Shown: piece by piece, positions 32,500 to 42,955 of the stretch | Layout of the letters: the number at the start of each line of letters is the position of its first letter | How positions within the stretch are numbered: the first letter of the stretch is position 1 | Source of the DNA: Amia ocellicauda | Taxonomy: Eukaryota; Chordata; Actinopteri; Amiiformes; Amiidae | Direction: 5' to 3' | Assembly (NCBI RefSeq): GCF_036373705.1 | Contig: NC_089855.1 | Span: forward strand, 3,434,501 to 3,498,500 | DNA length: 64,000 nt | Program-made: the position numbers and the translations under genes | Notes under the pieces: model-generated | Databases searched by the model: none | Told to the model about the DNA's origin: nothing | The model's input: the letters and a program-made list of their open reading frames with translations, nothing else

Positions 32500-32820
32500 T
32501 CAAACCTTCAGAAGTCAGTTCGTGTCTGTGGTCTGTGTCTCAGTGTGGAGTGAAGTTCAGTGCCAGGTACCTGGGCTGTGTGTCTGTTCACTTCAGTCTT
32601 CAGCTCCAGTCACAGCTCTTCTGGACCAGTCTCTTCACGTGTTGTTTTTTATGAGCGTCCTCTCGCACTGACCCCAGAGGCTGCTGTCTGCAGTGCTGCA
32701 GTCTTTATTAACCCTCAGAGAGACACAGAGAAGGGGAGCACCAAAGGGATCAGACACACAGGGCTTACAGTGAGAAGAAAATACTTTTATCAGTTCCTGA
32801 AGCATCTTAGTGGAAACTTC
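32500..32820 (-). promoter_or_regulatory. Candidate OR first exon/promoter block (B copy 2)
   Basis: Counterpart of 8470-8790 and apparently identical to it, with the GTAAGC donor-like site and cataaaaaac. About 1.4 kb upstream of the OR at 30108-31085. Confidence 0.5.
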
Positions 32821-33068
32821 AGAGACTGACAAGGTAGCAGGATTAATGTAACAAGCACAACAAAACCAATCAAACAAAACAAAACATATACACATCACAA
32901 GGTTAAACATTCAAACTGAAATACCTTTTCTAGAGAGTGCATTAAGTAATCCTGTGACTTGTATTGCTTAATGGTGTCTGTTTCTATGTGAAATGTTTCC
33001 TTCACTCTTTAAAGCTGTTTATTCAACAAAGATAGCTGAGAAAAGCAGCACAGACAGTGAACAGCATA

Positions 33069-34331
33069 GTAAAGCTCCACACCGAAAACTGATCCTCAAA
33101 TTGGAGGCTGTAGGCATTCAGGGTAATGTAACTAGATGGATTATGAACTGGTAGATGTATAGGAAACAGAGGGTGTTGATTAGAGGAGTTGCAAGGTATT
33201 CCATGCAGGTAACAGAAATGTCCACTATAATTACACTATGGGAGGAATAGAACTAGATGAAGTAACGCATGAGAAAGACCTAGGAGTCTATGTGGACTCC
33301 TCACTTTCTCCATCCTAACAATGTGGGGAAGCAATAAAAAAGGCAAACACAATGCTAGGGTATATTGTCAAAAGTATATAGTTTAGAACAAGGGCATTAA
33401 TGTTCAGACTGTATAATGCTGTGTCATCCTCACTCACCGATTCCCCTGTTCGCCACCAGAGGTCGTCATCTCCCAAGTTCTAAACCATTCTCTCCATTCA
33501 TTAGCATCAATCACTCCAGTTACATTCCACAGAGCCATGTGCACATGCTAGCTTCTGTCTCCAACTCTATTGGCCCTGCACCTCACATCCCTGTCCTCTG
33601 CTTCACCCAGGTCTCTATTTAAACCCCTGCATCTCCACAAATCAATGCTCAGTTTTGTTCTTCCTTGTGTAGACAATTCTAAGTATTCCAGATATCTTTT
33701 CAAGTGCCTTTCGCCTGTTTCCTTGACCACTGCCTCTCGGATTCTCCCTAAGGACTTGTTTTGCCTGAATCACCGCCTGCCCTTTGACTACTCTCTTGCC
33801 TGTCCCTTTGGATCCTGTTTGCCTGCCCTAGACCCTCGTCTATCTCTACTCTTCTCCTTCTCTCTGCGCCTGGGTTATCCAGTCCGGTGCACCGGTCAGC
33901 CGTGACAAAAGCGCTAATTAGAGCTCATCTGGATACTGTGGACAGTTCTGGGCTCCACACTTCAAGAAAGATATTGCTGCTCTAGAGGCAGTTCAGAGGA
34001 GAACAACCAGACTTATTCCAGGTCTGAAGGGAATGTCCTACTCGTAGAGACTGAGGGAACTGAAGCTTTTCACCCTGGAACAGAGGAGACTGGGGACTTG
34101 ATTCAAGTCTTCAAAATCATGAAAGGCTTCGACCACATCAAACCAGAGGAGCTGTTCCAGATCTGCAGGGACACACGGACCTGTGGACACAAATGGAAAT
34201 TGGGCTTAAAGGCATTCAAGACAGAAATACAGGAGACCCTTCTTCACACAGTTGTTACAATCTGGAACAAACTCCCCAGGGACACATGCACATGGGGACA
34301 CAAATGGAAATTGGGCTTCAGGGCATTCAGG
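33069..34331 (+). mobile_element. CR1-like LINE 3' fragment (copy 2)
   Basis: Duplicate of 9040-10302, including the nested solo LTR at 33420-33907 and the internal tandem unit. Confidence 0.8.
33420..33907 (+). mobile_element. Solo LTR in CR1 fragment (copy 2)
   Basis: Duplicate of 9390-9878, starting tgtgtcatcc and ending ccgtgaca, one base shorter. Confidence 0.7.
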
Positions 34332-34743
34332 TGTCACAGCCACCATATAGCACTGACACTCTATCCCCAGTAGATGTCACCATCACCCTTCCTTACCAGT
34401 TACTTCTCCCAACTTCATTTAATTGATCAACATTCCTGAGCACCATCACCCTCGGCTCCCATTCGCACTGCACCTCCAAACTATTCCGAGCTGTCTTCCT
34501 GTGCTTTGTTTAGCCTTGTATCTTCTGCATATCCTTGGCCTTCTGCTTGACTTCTGAACCACGACTTTGCTCCTCCCCTGATTGCCTGTTGCCTGATCCC
34601 CTGACCCTTGTGCGTGACCACGACCACGTCCTTGCCCTGCCTTGATTGCCCTGTCCTGATGGTACCCGGCCCACACCTGTCTGACCATCCCTCACAGCAC
34701 TGCAACTAGGTTCCCCTGTTCCTGTGCCCCACAGTGTGTGACA
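34332..34743 (+). mobile_element. LTR remnant (tgtcacag family), copy 2
   Basis: Duplicate of 10303-10723, with a small deletion near 34440. It joins Polinton sequence directly at the right. Confidence 0.7.
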
Positions 34744-34857
34744 AATGGATTATATAATTCCATCCTTATTCTACAAACTAAACCTTGTGATGACTGTTGT
34801 ACAGAGACCATATAAAAAGTGCATCACCCCCGATCAAGGCTTAAAAATGTCTTAAGA

Positions 34858-35550
34858 ATGTCTTACCCAAAAGCGATGGATGTTGACAGGCTCTACAACC
34901 CTCTCCAATCCCGGGATCTACATTGGTTCTATTCACCTGTATACATGCCTGAAACCTCTGACTGCTGCCACCCTCCGGGACCTCAACCCCCGATTCCGCA
35001 AGACGAAACAGGATACTTTGTGATGGATATTGAAGTTAGTCTCTGGGATGCACAGGCTCAGGAGATCCTGAATGGTTCTGCTTTTGCTGCACTGTCTATC
35101 GCTGACTCGTCTCAGGAAGGGGGCGTTCCAGCGGTTGTAGAAACAACCCACAGCCCGCCGAGTGACCCAATGAGCAGCAGCTGTCCCAGGGGCATGATGA
35201 AGACGAAGGATTTATGCCCGGCATGTGGGTCGATGTAAGCAGAGTTGTTAAAAGCGCCTTGGTGTATATTCTGCAGGCTCTTATCGACTGAACCCTGAAA
35301 TCAGTCTGTCATCTAGGGAATCACCCTAGCAAGTTGAGGCACAGCTGTCTGTTTGAACCAGATGCCTATTATTTCCGATTCTATTTCAATGTGTTTTACA
35401 GGAGACTGAACAAACCATGGCTGAAGCCAGTGCTAATCAAGGAGCTATCTTACTCCCACATGTGGGCCACCCCTGGGCAAGTCCAGAAAATCATAGATGA
35501 GATTTTGCTGGAGCTGAAAAATGAGCCGTCTATAAAAGAGAAACTTGTTC
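34858..35550 (+). pseudogene. Unknown Polinton gene (MSYPK type), copy 2
   Basis: Starts MSYPKAMDVD. The promoter-like tataaaaagtgcatc lies about 40 bases upstream. The frame shifts near 35195 and stops, then resumes at about 35334 with LRHSCLFEPDAYYF and a helical charged region ending at about 35550, where it joins integrase sequence in the same open frame (35334-35756). The acidic tail seen at 12201 is missing here, so this fusion comes from a deletion. Function unknown. Confidence 0.55.
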
Positions 35551-35560
35551 AGCGGCAAAC

Positions 35561-36676
35561 TCCCCAGATGAAGGATCTGTACTACAACTCGGCCAAGGCC
35601 AGTGGTTTGGCTGGTAAGAAAGGTTTTCAAAGAGGACTCGCTGAGGCTGGGGTTAAGGCTAAGGATGATGTTGTTTCAGAATGGCTAAGGGAACAAGATG
35701 CCTATACCCTACATAAACTGCTCAGAATTAAGAAGAAATCGTGTCTATGTGACTGACATAGACTCACAATGGCAGATGGATCTAGTTGATATGTCAAATT
35801 TATCAAAACATAACAATGGTCACAAATTTATGTTGATGTGCATCGATGTGTTATCGAAATACGCAGGTAGTGTGGTGACAAGGGCCTTTGAGGATATATT
35901 GTCCCAGGGTTGGTGTCCAAAAAAACTGCAGACTGATAAAGGAAAAGAGTTTCTCAACAGAGAATTTCAGAATCTGTTGAAGAGACAATATACATAATTT
36001 CACCACCGGTAATGAGCTTCATCGGTTGTGGAGAGATTTAACCGCACCATGAAGACCAAAATGTGGAGATATTTTACAGCTGTCAACACGTTCAAGTATG
36101 TTGATAAAGTTCAGGATTTTATCGAAGCTTACAACCGAGGATATCACAACCAGCATTAAAGTGTTGCCTATAGATGTTAACAAGAGTAATTCTTTTAAGG
36201 TCTATAAAAATGTATATGGTCCCTTTATTAAGACAGAGAAAACTACTTATAAGTATGTCTACTTATGTCGGTGATGTGGTGAGAATTTCAAAGTTGCGCA
36301 ACACTTTTTGCCAAAACAAACATTTTCCGATTAATATTTTACAGTTACCGAGCAGTTGGCTAGAGACCCCCCTGTGAACCGGTTGAAAGACTATGACGGG
36401 GAGGAAATAGAAGGGACATTTTACGCTGCTGAGTTACAAACAATTATTGTGGGTAAAGATAGAGTATTCAGAGTTGAAAAGATAATAACGGAAAAAACCC
36501 AAAACCGGAAAAAATATGTGTTAGTGAAATGGAGAGGCTGGCCTGAAAAGTTCAATAGCAACAGGTTTGCGATATTCAAGCCTTATAACAAGAGGCCCGC
36601 CTGGGTGTGGTGGGGGGCATTACTTTCATTTCTCAAGATGGAATCAGACGGCTTTCTATGTGACTCTACCCTGTAA
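35561..36676 (+). pseudogene. Polinton integrase with chromodomain
   Basis: Retroviral-type integrase that would insert the element into host DNA. In order: an N-terminal stretch (MKDLYYNSAKASGLAG, 35568 on); the core with WQMDLVDM (first Asp), LQTDKGKEF (second Asp) and VERFNRTMK (Glu, about 36030, in another frame); and a C-terminal chromodomain (FRVEKIITEK, VLVKWRGWPEKFNS; 36356-36676). All three catalytic residues can be found but in different frames. A deletion removes about 11 residues after LSKYA that copy 1 keeps. Not functional. Confidence 0.9.
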
Positions 36677-36764
36677 CTCCTCTCTCGATATATATCCTAA
36701 AAATGAAATATACAGTTACACGGTGCAATTTGGAAAATCTATAAATCTAAGGGGTTCATGAGAA

Positions 36765-37395
36765 GTGGGGTTGGTGGAAATACAGTATCCTTACACTTGG
36801 TCTATTTCACAAAATAAGGATGCCAACTTCTCAGTTTTTGATCATGTTAAAAAGAGTCAATGGTCATTCACGATACAAGGAGGTTATTACGACAGTGTGG
36901 ATAAAATATTAGATGAGATGAATAAGCAGTTCTCAGATGGGAACCCCTCCCTCAAGTTATATTACAATCCTATTAAAAACCAAGTGTACATTGTGTCAAA
37001 AGCTGGCCTTAGTATTCAAACCAGCGGGGCCCTGGGACGTATATTAGGTTTCTATACCGACACGGAGAACTCATTCTCAGACGTGGTGGCCCCCTTCCCG
37101 GCCGATATCAGGGGTGGTTTTTACACTCTTTACATCTATACAGACATCATTGCCCACCAGAGGGTCAGGGATAGTTACGTGCCTCTTTTGAGAAATGTAC
37201 TTATTAAAGGTAAAAGCAATGACATGATCACAGTTACTTATGACAAGCCGCACTACGTACCAGTCTCAAAGACACACTTTGACAACATCACGATCAAAGT
37301 AAAATCAGATCAGAATATCAACGTACCACTCTGTTTCGGTAAAGTTATAGTCAAACTATATTTTCAAGCTGTGAAACAGTGTGTACATTATCAAA
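36765..37395 (+). pseudogene. Penton-like minor capsid protein
   Basis: An open stretch of about 210 codons typical of the Polinton penton (vertex) protein, a single jelly-roll protein at capsid corners. Phrases such as SIQTSGALGRILGF, DIRGGFYTLYIYTDI and PLCFGKVIVKLYFQ are characteristic of this family to my recognition. The normal stop seems lost, so the frame runs on to 37538 over the next gene. The start is uncertain: sequence upstream at about 36620-36764 in another frame looks like its N-terminus (DGIRRLSM region), implying a frameshift near 36765. Confidence 0.75.
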
Positions 37396-37884
37396 ATGGA
37401 TATCTCAAGGGGATATGTCGATCCTCGTGCCTATGTGGATTATTACAAAATGCAAGCCGGGAATGGCTTGCCCGGGTTTGTATGAGCCCCCACTATGTAT
37501 GGGGCTGGTCTAGGTGGACTCTTTCATGGTCTTTTTAGAATGGACGTACCCCTGCTCAAGAGAGGCTTTGCTATAGCCAGACCCCACTTGAAATCAGCGG
37601 CTAAAAACATTGTTAGTGACGTGTTCGCCAATGTTATGAACCGCTCGGCTAGCCATGAGCATCAGGAGGGTTCGGGACTCATGGTGCTGTTGAGGGGCAG
37701 GGGTAAAAGAAGAAGCAGCAGACATCCACCAGGGCAACGAAGACCCCTGGCTAACAAAAAATGCAGACTCGCTCATTCTTCAACACACTGCAGAAACCCG
37801 CGGAGACGGAAGCAGCAGAAGAAAAAACCTGCAAAAAGAAAGTCTCAAATAAAGACCAATAGAGCCTCAGGTTACATCTTTTAA
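37396..37884 (+). pseudogene. Small pX/pVI-like virion protein
   Basis: The ATG at 37396 opens a frame beginning MDISRGYVD that hits a stop (TGA near 37480) and continues in frame from 37495. It holds a glycine-rich hydrophobic segment (GAGLGGLFHGLF) and a helical basic region (RGFAIARPHLKSAAKN), then a strongly basic tail. Position between penton and major capsid genes and this composition fit the minor core/membrane-active proteins of adenovirus-like elements. The assignment is by analogy. Confidence 0.6.
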
Positions 37885-37931
37885 ACATGTCTTTTGTCCA
37901 TAGCCTATAAGAAGAATGTGTTAAATCAGAA

Positions 37932-39160
37932 ATGGACCTGTTTACAGTCCCGTACACCCAAACGAGTATAGATAAAAGCATCTATGTAGAGATTCCGCCT
38001 CTTTCCGCAATTTCAGAAATAGTCCCTGTGGAGTTTTCATAGCAGGAAATGGGGAAGATTATATTGATTTGAACAACACTGTCATTTTAATCAACTGCAG
38101 AGTGGATGATGAGGATGGGGATGCAACAGTGAAGGCAGCCAACGTTGGTGTCATCAATTACCCTGTGGCCACCATGTTTTCGCAAGTGGATGTGACCCTG
38201 GGTGATTGACTCATTAGTCAAAGCAGCAGTACCTACCCCTATAGAGCCATGACGGAGTGTATCCTTAATTATAGCGAGGAGAACTTAAGCAAGCAGTTCA
38301 GTCCTGGCCTGTTCTTCAAAGACACCCCAGAAGCTATGGACGACTTATATAGAGGATATAGAGGGCTTGCAAAAAAGAGCAGCCTTTTCAGCAGAAGGAT
38401 GGACCTTTGAGCTAATGGGGCATATTCATGCGGACATATTTTTTCAAGAAAAACTCATGCTCAATGGGGTAGACATTAAAATTAAAATGATCTGGAGCAA
38501 AAATGCTTTCTGTCTGATGACCCCTGATATTGAAAAATATAAACTGAATATATTATCCCCAGCAGTATCCCCAACAGTTAAACTAGGACACGTGCAGGGG
38601 TTAATGACGGCAAATGCCAAGTACCCGATAGAAAGGGTCTATATGAAAGTCCACAGTATCCCCGCAGGGACTCGAGTGATGAATCAAGAAAATGTTTTTC
38701 TAGGGCAGCTCCCAAAACAGGTTATTATAGGTCTAGTGGATAATGATGCCTTTACCGGGGTTTACAACAAGAACCCCTTTAACATTATAACGCCCAATTT
38801 ATAGTGTTGTACGTCGACGGAGTGCAGGTGCCGTCCAAACCTTTTCAACCGGACTTTGAAAACAGCAATGCTGTTCGGGAATATTACAGTCTTGTATTGG
38901 CTATGGGTCGCCATCTCAAGGATCAACCTCTGGTGATCAATCGCCAGGAATACTGTAGCGGCTACACGCTGTACGGCTTCAACCTGACCCCCGACGAAGA
39001 GTGTGGACAACATTTTTCACTGGTGAAAACAGGCAACATGTGTCTGGAGATGCGTTTTAAGCAGTCTCTACCCCGCACGGTAAATATGATCGTGTACGCT
39101 GTGTTTGACAACATTATTGAGGTGAATCAGAGAAGAAACGTTCTGTATGATTATTATTAA
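37932..39160 (+). pseudogene. Major capsid protein (double jelly-roll), multiply broken
   Basis: About 400 codons of the Polinton hexon-type major capsid protein. It starts at an ATG at 37932. A frameshift near 38035 follows PVEFS, a stop TGA near 38207 follows DVTLG, and another frameshift near 38370 enters the open stretch 38367-38804. A last frameshift near 38804 leads to 38804-39160, ending NVLYDYY. Strand-rich segments such as NNTVILINCRVD, YPVATMFSQVDV and CSGYTLYGFNL are typical. No intact protein can be made. Confidence 0.85.
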
Positions 39161-39161
39161 A

Positions 39162-39660
39162 ATGAACACCAGAGAGCTCAATAAGCCTGTACACACAAAC
39201 TGTTTCAAGGCGTCTATGCTTGCGACCAGCTGCCTAAATTTAAGATCAAAAATTTACCCGCAATGTACATAATCAATACTCACCCTAAAAATATGCCTGG
39301 AGTACATTAGATGGCTATTTATCTAAGGGAGGAGCACCGTGGTGAATTTTTTGATTCCTATGGCCACCCCCCAGATTTCAGACCTTACCCCCGGAGGATC
39401 CATAACTTTTTGCTCAACAACTATCAAGAAAACCTTTACAACGGGCGTCAAGTACAAAGTCTGCAGACCACCACTTGTGGCCAACATTGTGTGTTTTTCT
39501 TATATCATAGAGGCCGATCATATCCAGACATTATGACTCTGTACAGCGATGATTTAGAACAGAATGATAAAAAAGTGACAGTTTGTCAGGACAATGTATC
39601 CTGCCCCTTATATTCCTGTTACTTATGGATCTAACCACCCTTGTATACAGACTGGCTGCT
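39162..39660 (+). pseudogene. Adenovirus-type cysteine protease
   Basis: Maturation protease (adenain/Ulp1-like fold) that would process capsid proteins. The ATG at 39162 lies just after the capsid gene. The catalytic His codon is visible near 39305, followed directly by a stop in the place of the usual Trp. Then come an FFDSYGHPP segment (acidic residue) and the catalytic Cys region TTTCGQHCVFFLYHR. An additional stop or frameshift lies near 39260. The catalytic set is recognisable, but the gene is broken at least twice. Confidence 0.85.
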
Positions 39661-39779
39661 CTAGTGAGGATTTTAAAAGATCTCATGCATGTTAAGGAGA
39701 AAAATAGGAATCAGTCTTTGAAGAAAATCATTTATTTAACACACTTATTATACAAGACACGGTGCATGTTATAAAGAAC

Positions 39780-40170
39780 ACATTTGTAAACACTTGAAAA
39801 ATAAAAGATAAAATAAATAATTACAATTGGTTGTCGGTCTTCATTCACTGTTTTACAAATAATAACAGGCTATTAATAAGCGACCCAACATGTGCTAGGT
39901 CCTGAGGTCCTTCGCTTAGCACTGGGTGAGTAATGAGCAGTTGGGGTTTTAGCTCCCCATTCAGCCTCCCCCTCTTTACACATGTGTATTTTTTGGCGTG
40001 TCTCCTGGTTAGGCACTGTTGATTGGGGAATGTTCAGACAGGCCATCGCATGTAGAAAAGAATTCCAGCCTACAGGTCTGCGGCTAGCAGGGATCTTATT
40101 AGTACTAGTGACACTCTTCAGCAAATCAAACATATGTAATCCTTTGATCTATTGCCCTTTAAAAACAAAT
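39780..40170. other. Convergent intergenic region of Polinton
   Basis: Between the plus-strand protease and the minus-strand genes. It contains aataaaagataaaataaat (39801 on), suitable as polyadenylation signals. No gene. Confidence 0.55.
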
Positions 40171-40175
40171 TTCCC

Positions 40176-40655
40176 CTATTCATTCCAAGCCGTTACCTGC
40201 GGTTTCTGAACCATTTTGTGTAGGATATATTCAGCATTTCTTTTGCTTCTGGAAGTCATGTTTCTTAAAACATCGGTTACAACATCGACCTCTGGCGAGG
40301 AGGAAGAGCCCTCAACAGGATCGGTATCCGCAATCACAGCGGCCTGAGCATCAAAACCCTTATCAGCCACAGCCCCCACATCCACAACCCCGTTTTCTTG
40401 AGAGGCCATGTTTAAAGTTAAGGTGTTGTAATCTTTTTCCCCCTGCCGAACCAGACGGAGATATCGTTGTAACGTGGCACTATACAATTTGGTTTTGGAA
40501 TGCTGATTTAAATCACCCCTGGCTAATATAGCTTTCATTTCAGAGTCCAAGTTATTTTCGACAGTTTGTCTGAGGGTTTCTGGCCCGACAACATTTTTTC
40601 TCAGTTTTTCAAGCTGTTCCTGAGGGACCAAAAACATTTTCTGAGCATGTTCCAT
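40176..40655 (-). CDS. Conserved Polinton protein of unknown function
   Basis: Open for 159 codons, the only intact-looking gene of the element. The N-terminal half is charged and probably helical (MFLVPQEQLEKLRKN; then an ARGDLNQHSKTKLY region with RYLRLVRQGEKDYN). The middle is acidic and low-complexity (DPVEGSSSSPEVD). The C-terminal end has SRSKRNAEYILHKM. This helical plus acidic layout is shared by a protein found beside the ATPase in fish Polintons. Role unknown. It is followed (on the minus strand) by the convergent region and preceded by the ATPase. Confidence 0.6.
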   Translation of the reverse strand: MEHAQKMFLVPQEQLEKLRKNVVGPETLRQTVENNLDSEMKAILARGDLNQHSKTKLYSATLQRYLRLVRQGEKDYNTLTLNMASQENGVVDVGAVADKGFDAQAAVIADTDPVEGSSSSPEVDVVTDVLRNMTSRSKRNAEYILHKMVQKPQVTAWNE

Positions 40656-40680
40656 TATTAAAACGTTTGTGCTTTTAAGT

Positions 40681-41256
40681 CGGAGAGCAAGTACCCGTAG
40701 GGTTTTTTGGTAGCGTCCTCAAAAGCCTCCAAAAAGAACTTTGTCTGTTTGGGGTACATTTGACGAGCCAAGACGGTAACCTGTAGTTTATCTCTGGGAT
40801 TTTTAAACAGAATTATATAATTAGCGTTTAAATTAATAGTGCGGCTTTTTTTACCTTGGAAAAAAAAAATTGAACTAAATAAATAATACTTAAATTCCTA
40901 TGATGAATGTAGGCTGTGAAGACTTTTTCCACTTTATTATTGTCACTGGCCAGTTCCATAAGGTCGTCAAGGACCACTAGATTAGTTTGACTTGGGGGGA
41001 ACAAATCGTCGTCGCACGGTGATTCAGGGACTCCCTGTACAATTTTCAGATTTTTTTTTTTCGCTGCCAAAGCATCGTAGAGTGGCTGCCAGCAAGAGTA
41101 GAACCACACTATGTTGTTGAGATTTTGGGACTTGGTCGCTTCCACATTTTCTATGACGTTCTTTATAAGATAGTTCTTACCTGAGTTGGAGGGACCGGCT
41201 ATAATACATGAAAAAGGATGCTGAAGTCTGTTATCAAAACCACCGCTAATATCCAT
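40681..41256 (-). pseudogene. FtsK/HerA-type packaging ATPase, one frameshift
   Basis: The genome-packaging ATPase of Polintons (A32-like). Walker A region GPSNSGKN (about residues 21-28, with Asn where Thr or Ser normally follows the Lys) and Walker B LVVLDDL. A run of eight or nine A bases at about 40860-40868 causes a frameshift. Beyond it, the expected C-terminal end (NLNANYIILFKNPRDK through DLKAQTF, stop near 40679) is readable in another frame. Besides that shift, the altered Walker A residue is the only defect noted. Confidence 0.88.
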
Positions 41257-42024
41257 AAGGTAGAGTGTTATAGTCGGGCATCAACACCCCTTTATTGTAC
41301 ACCACCCTGAACCGTTTGTTAAGTGACCTATTTTCCAACGTGTAACCCTTTTTATTCCGATAGATTTGGTTTCCAGAAGTTATAATCTCACGAGGAGGCA
41401 CGTTTTTTTCGGTTACAAAACTTTGGACCAGGGTCATCAAGTTATTCCGGCCCCCAAATAATGTCTCCTGGGGTTCGAGACGTTCTGGAAAGTCAAAGGT
41501 TTCCATGAAGCACCGCACCCCCTCATCCTGCTGCTTCAGGGCTGTCCACTCATGTTCCAAAATCACCACCACGTTCAAACCATAGGTGCTTTTTAAAGTT
41601 TCAATTCGTTCCTGAAAATCATAGTACATATCACCACAGAGTTTTTGAGTTACGGGATTAAATGTGTTTGGAACGAAACATTGCGGGCACCCGTGGAAAA
41701 TACAACCGGCAAACTCGTAAGCGGTAGGGACCCATTTTGACCTCCCCGCGGTTTAAAGCATGACTGATCATTATGTCATCCTGGGTAGTTAGATATTCCA
41801 ACCACTGTATGGAGACAGTCGAAAAGTTTTTTTGTCTAGTTGTCAGAAGTGGTGACGGCTATAGTATTTTTCTGCAAGAAATTGGCTCGATACATTTTCA
41901 TACAGAGAGATGCTATAGTCACGCATTGTAAAAGGTCAAGCCCAGAGGTCTTGATAACCTCGGCTCGAAAACTTACACATGCTTCTTTAAGGATCGCCAC
42001 ATCATTTTTGCAATAGGCAGCCAT
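41246..42024 (-). pseudogene. Protein-primed DNA polymerase B, internal fragment
   Basis: Family B polymerase of Polintons. 41836-42024 holds the end of the exonuclease domain (YCKNDVAILKEAC, the third exonuclease motif) and TIASLCMKMYRANF. After a frameshift, an HGCPQCF-like segment precedes 41246-41629, which has LEHEWTALKQQDEG and the LFGGRNN motif. The catalytic palm blocks that should follow are absent: the frame instead ends in unrelated sequence (RFRVVYNKGVLMPDYNTLPYGY) and overlaps the ATPase start by 11 bases. A deletion thus fused the polymerase to the tail of some other gene. Confidence 0.82.
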
Positions 42025-42060
42025 CTACTCTCTGAAGTCACAAACACCACCCTTAACAGC

Positions 42061-42953
42061 ATTGTACCATTTAACACTAGAAGCGCCGACATTTCAAACT
42101 ACCTTCAAGCGCCATAGCCGGTCATTGTAACCGATAGCTCTTTAATAGCTGTGATATGACGATCAAAGGCAAACCATCATATAAAACTCAGAAGTTGTAT
42201 TCATGAACTTCAAATCCAACATTTGCATAGCACAAATGTAGTATTTAAATTGAAATATAATCTTAAAACATTGATATTATTGCTATAAATAACAACGCAC
42301 TTTTTTTTTAAACGTGCACACTGCAGTCAAAACATGAATAACTATATAGTCTACAATAAGCAAAAAGCTCAAAAATGGCATACAATAAGATAATGAAACA
42401 AGTGCAAATGTAAATATTGAAATAATTCTCAAAAGCAATATTTTATAGTTCAAAAATAACTATTGCATTTATCAAAACATAATTGTACACTAAAGTAAAC
42501 ATTTTCAACACCATGTAAACTTTGTTTTCAACATATAGTGCTTGTATTCACTGTAGTTTTGTATTTCAATAAACTATTTACTATATATTTAGCCTGCATA
42601 CCTGACAGCTCGTACAGTCACACAGGACAGTTTCTGTACTTTCCTGCATGAGCTCGTCCCTCACACTGCATTTTGACAGCCTCTCCAGGTGAATACTTTT
42701 GCTCCATGAATATATACCATCATAATAAATGCTCCTCCGCTGATAATGTCCGTGAATCATTATTTTGTTCGATGTGCCTGCGTTATTGCACTCTGTACTG
42801 TGCAGTAGCGATCGCGTATTGATCAGTAGAGTAAAAGCACTTGGTACCACTTGGTGCCATTCACTCGCAATGTTTTCACAGCACTGGCACAAACCCACGA
42901 AATATCTGTCATTGCCCGTATCACTGATGCCCCCTGAATCAGTCATGTTCATA
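42061..42953. other. Unassigned segment left of third Tc1
   Basis: AT-rich DNA starting near ttaacactagaagcgccgac. A minus-strand open frame 42581-42958 (125 codons) ends with cysteines (CDCTSCQVC) but I cannot place it. A TTAA start and gaccggt-like motifs recall piggyBac ends, but no opposite end is seen. Confidence 0.35.
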
Positions 42954-42955
42954 TA

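Larger units (their letters stand above)
22311..35917 (+). repeat. Segmental duplication, copy 2
   Basis: Direct repeat of 1-11540. It differs by loss of about 52 bp in the C-rich repeat, a replaced block at 24167-26309 that includes a DD38E Tc1 element, and presence of 384 bp in the Polinton that copy 1 lacks. Its left boundary is unknown, because copy 1 is cut by the window edge. The OR at 20528-21505 may be part of the same unit. Confidence 0.95.
34744..42060 (+). mobile_element. Polinton/adintovirus-like element, decayed, right end missing
   Basis: About 7.3 kb of a self-synthesising DNA transposon related to adintoviruses. Plus strand: unknown gene, integrase with chromodomain, penton-like protein, small pX/pVI-like protein, major capsid protein, adenovirus-type protease. 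Minus strand, convergent: a 159-codon conserved protein, packaging ATPase, protein-primed DNA polymerase. This is the usual gene set. Every large gene has at least one stop, frameshift or deletion. The polymerase is cut on both sides, so the right part of the element, with its terminal repeat, is gone. Confidence 0.93.

Noticed and set aside
35180-35240. CPAC in one frame and CQGC about 30 residues on, resembling the CxxC-x29-CxxC spacing of papillomavirus E6/E7 zinc domains.
   Set aside because: CPAC is read in a different frame from CQGC. In the long open copy (12201-12767) the true frame has MPGV there, so the spacing match is a coincidence of frames.
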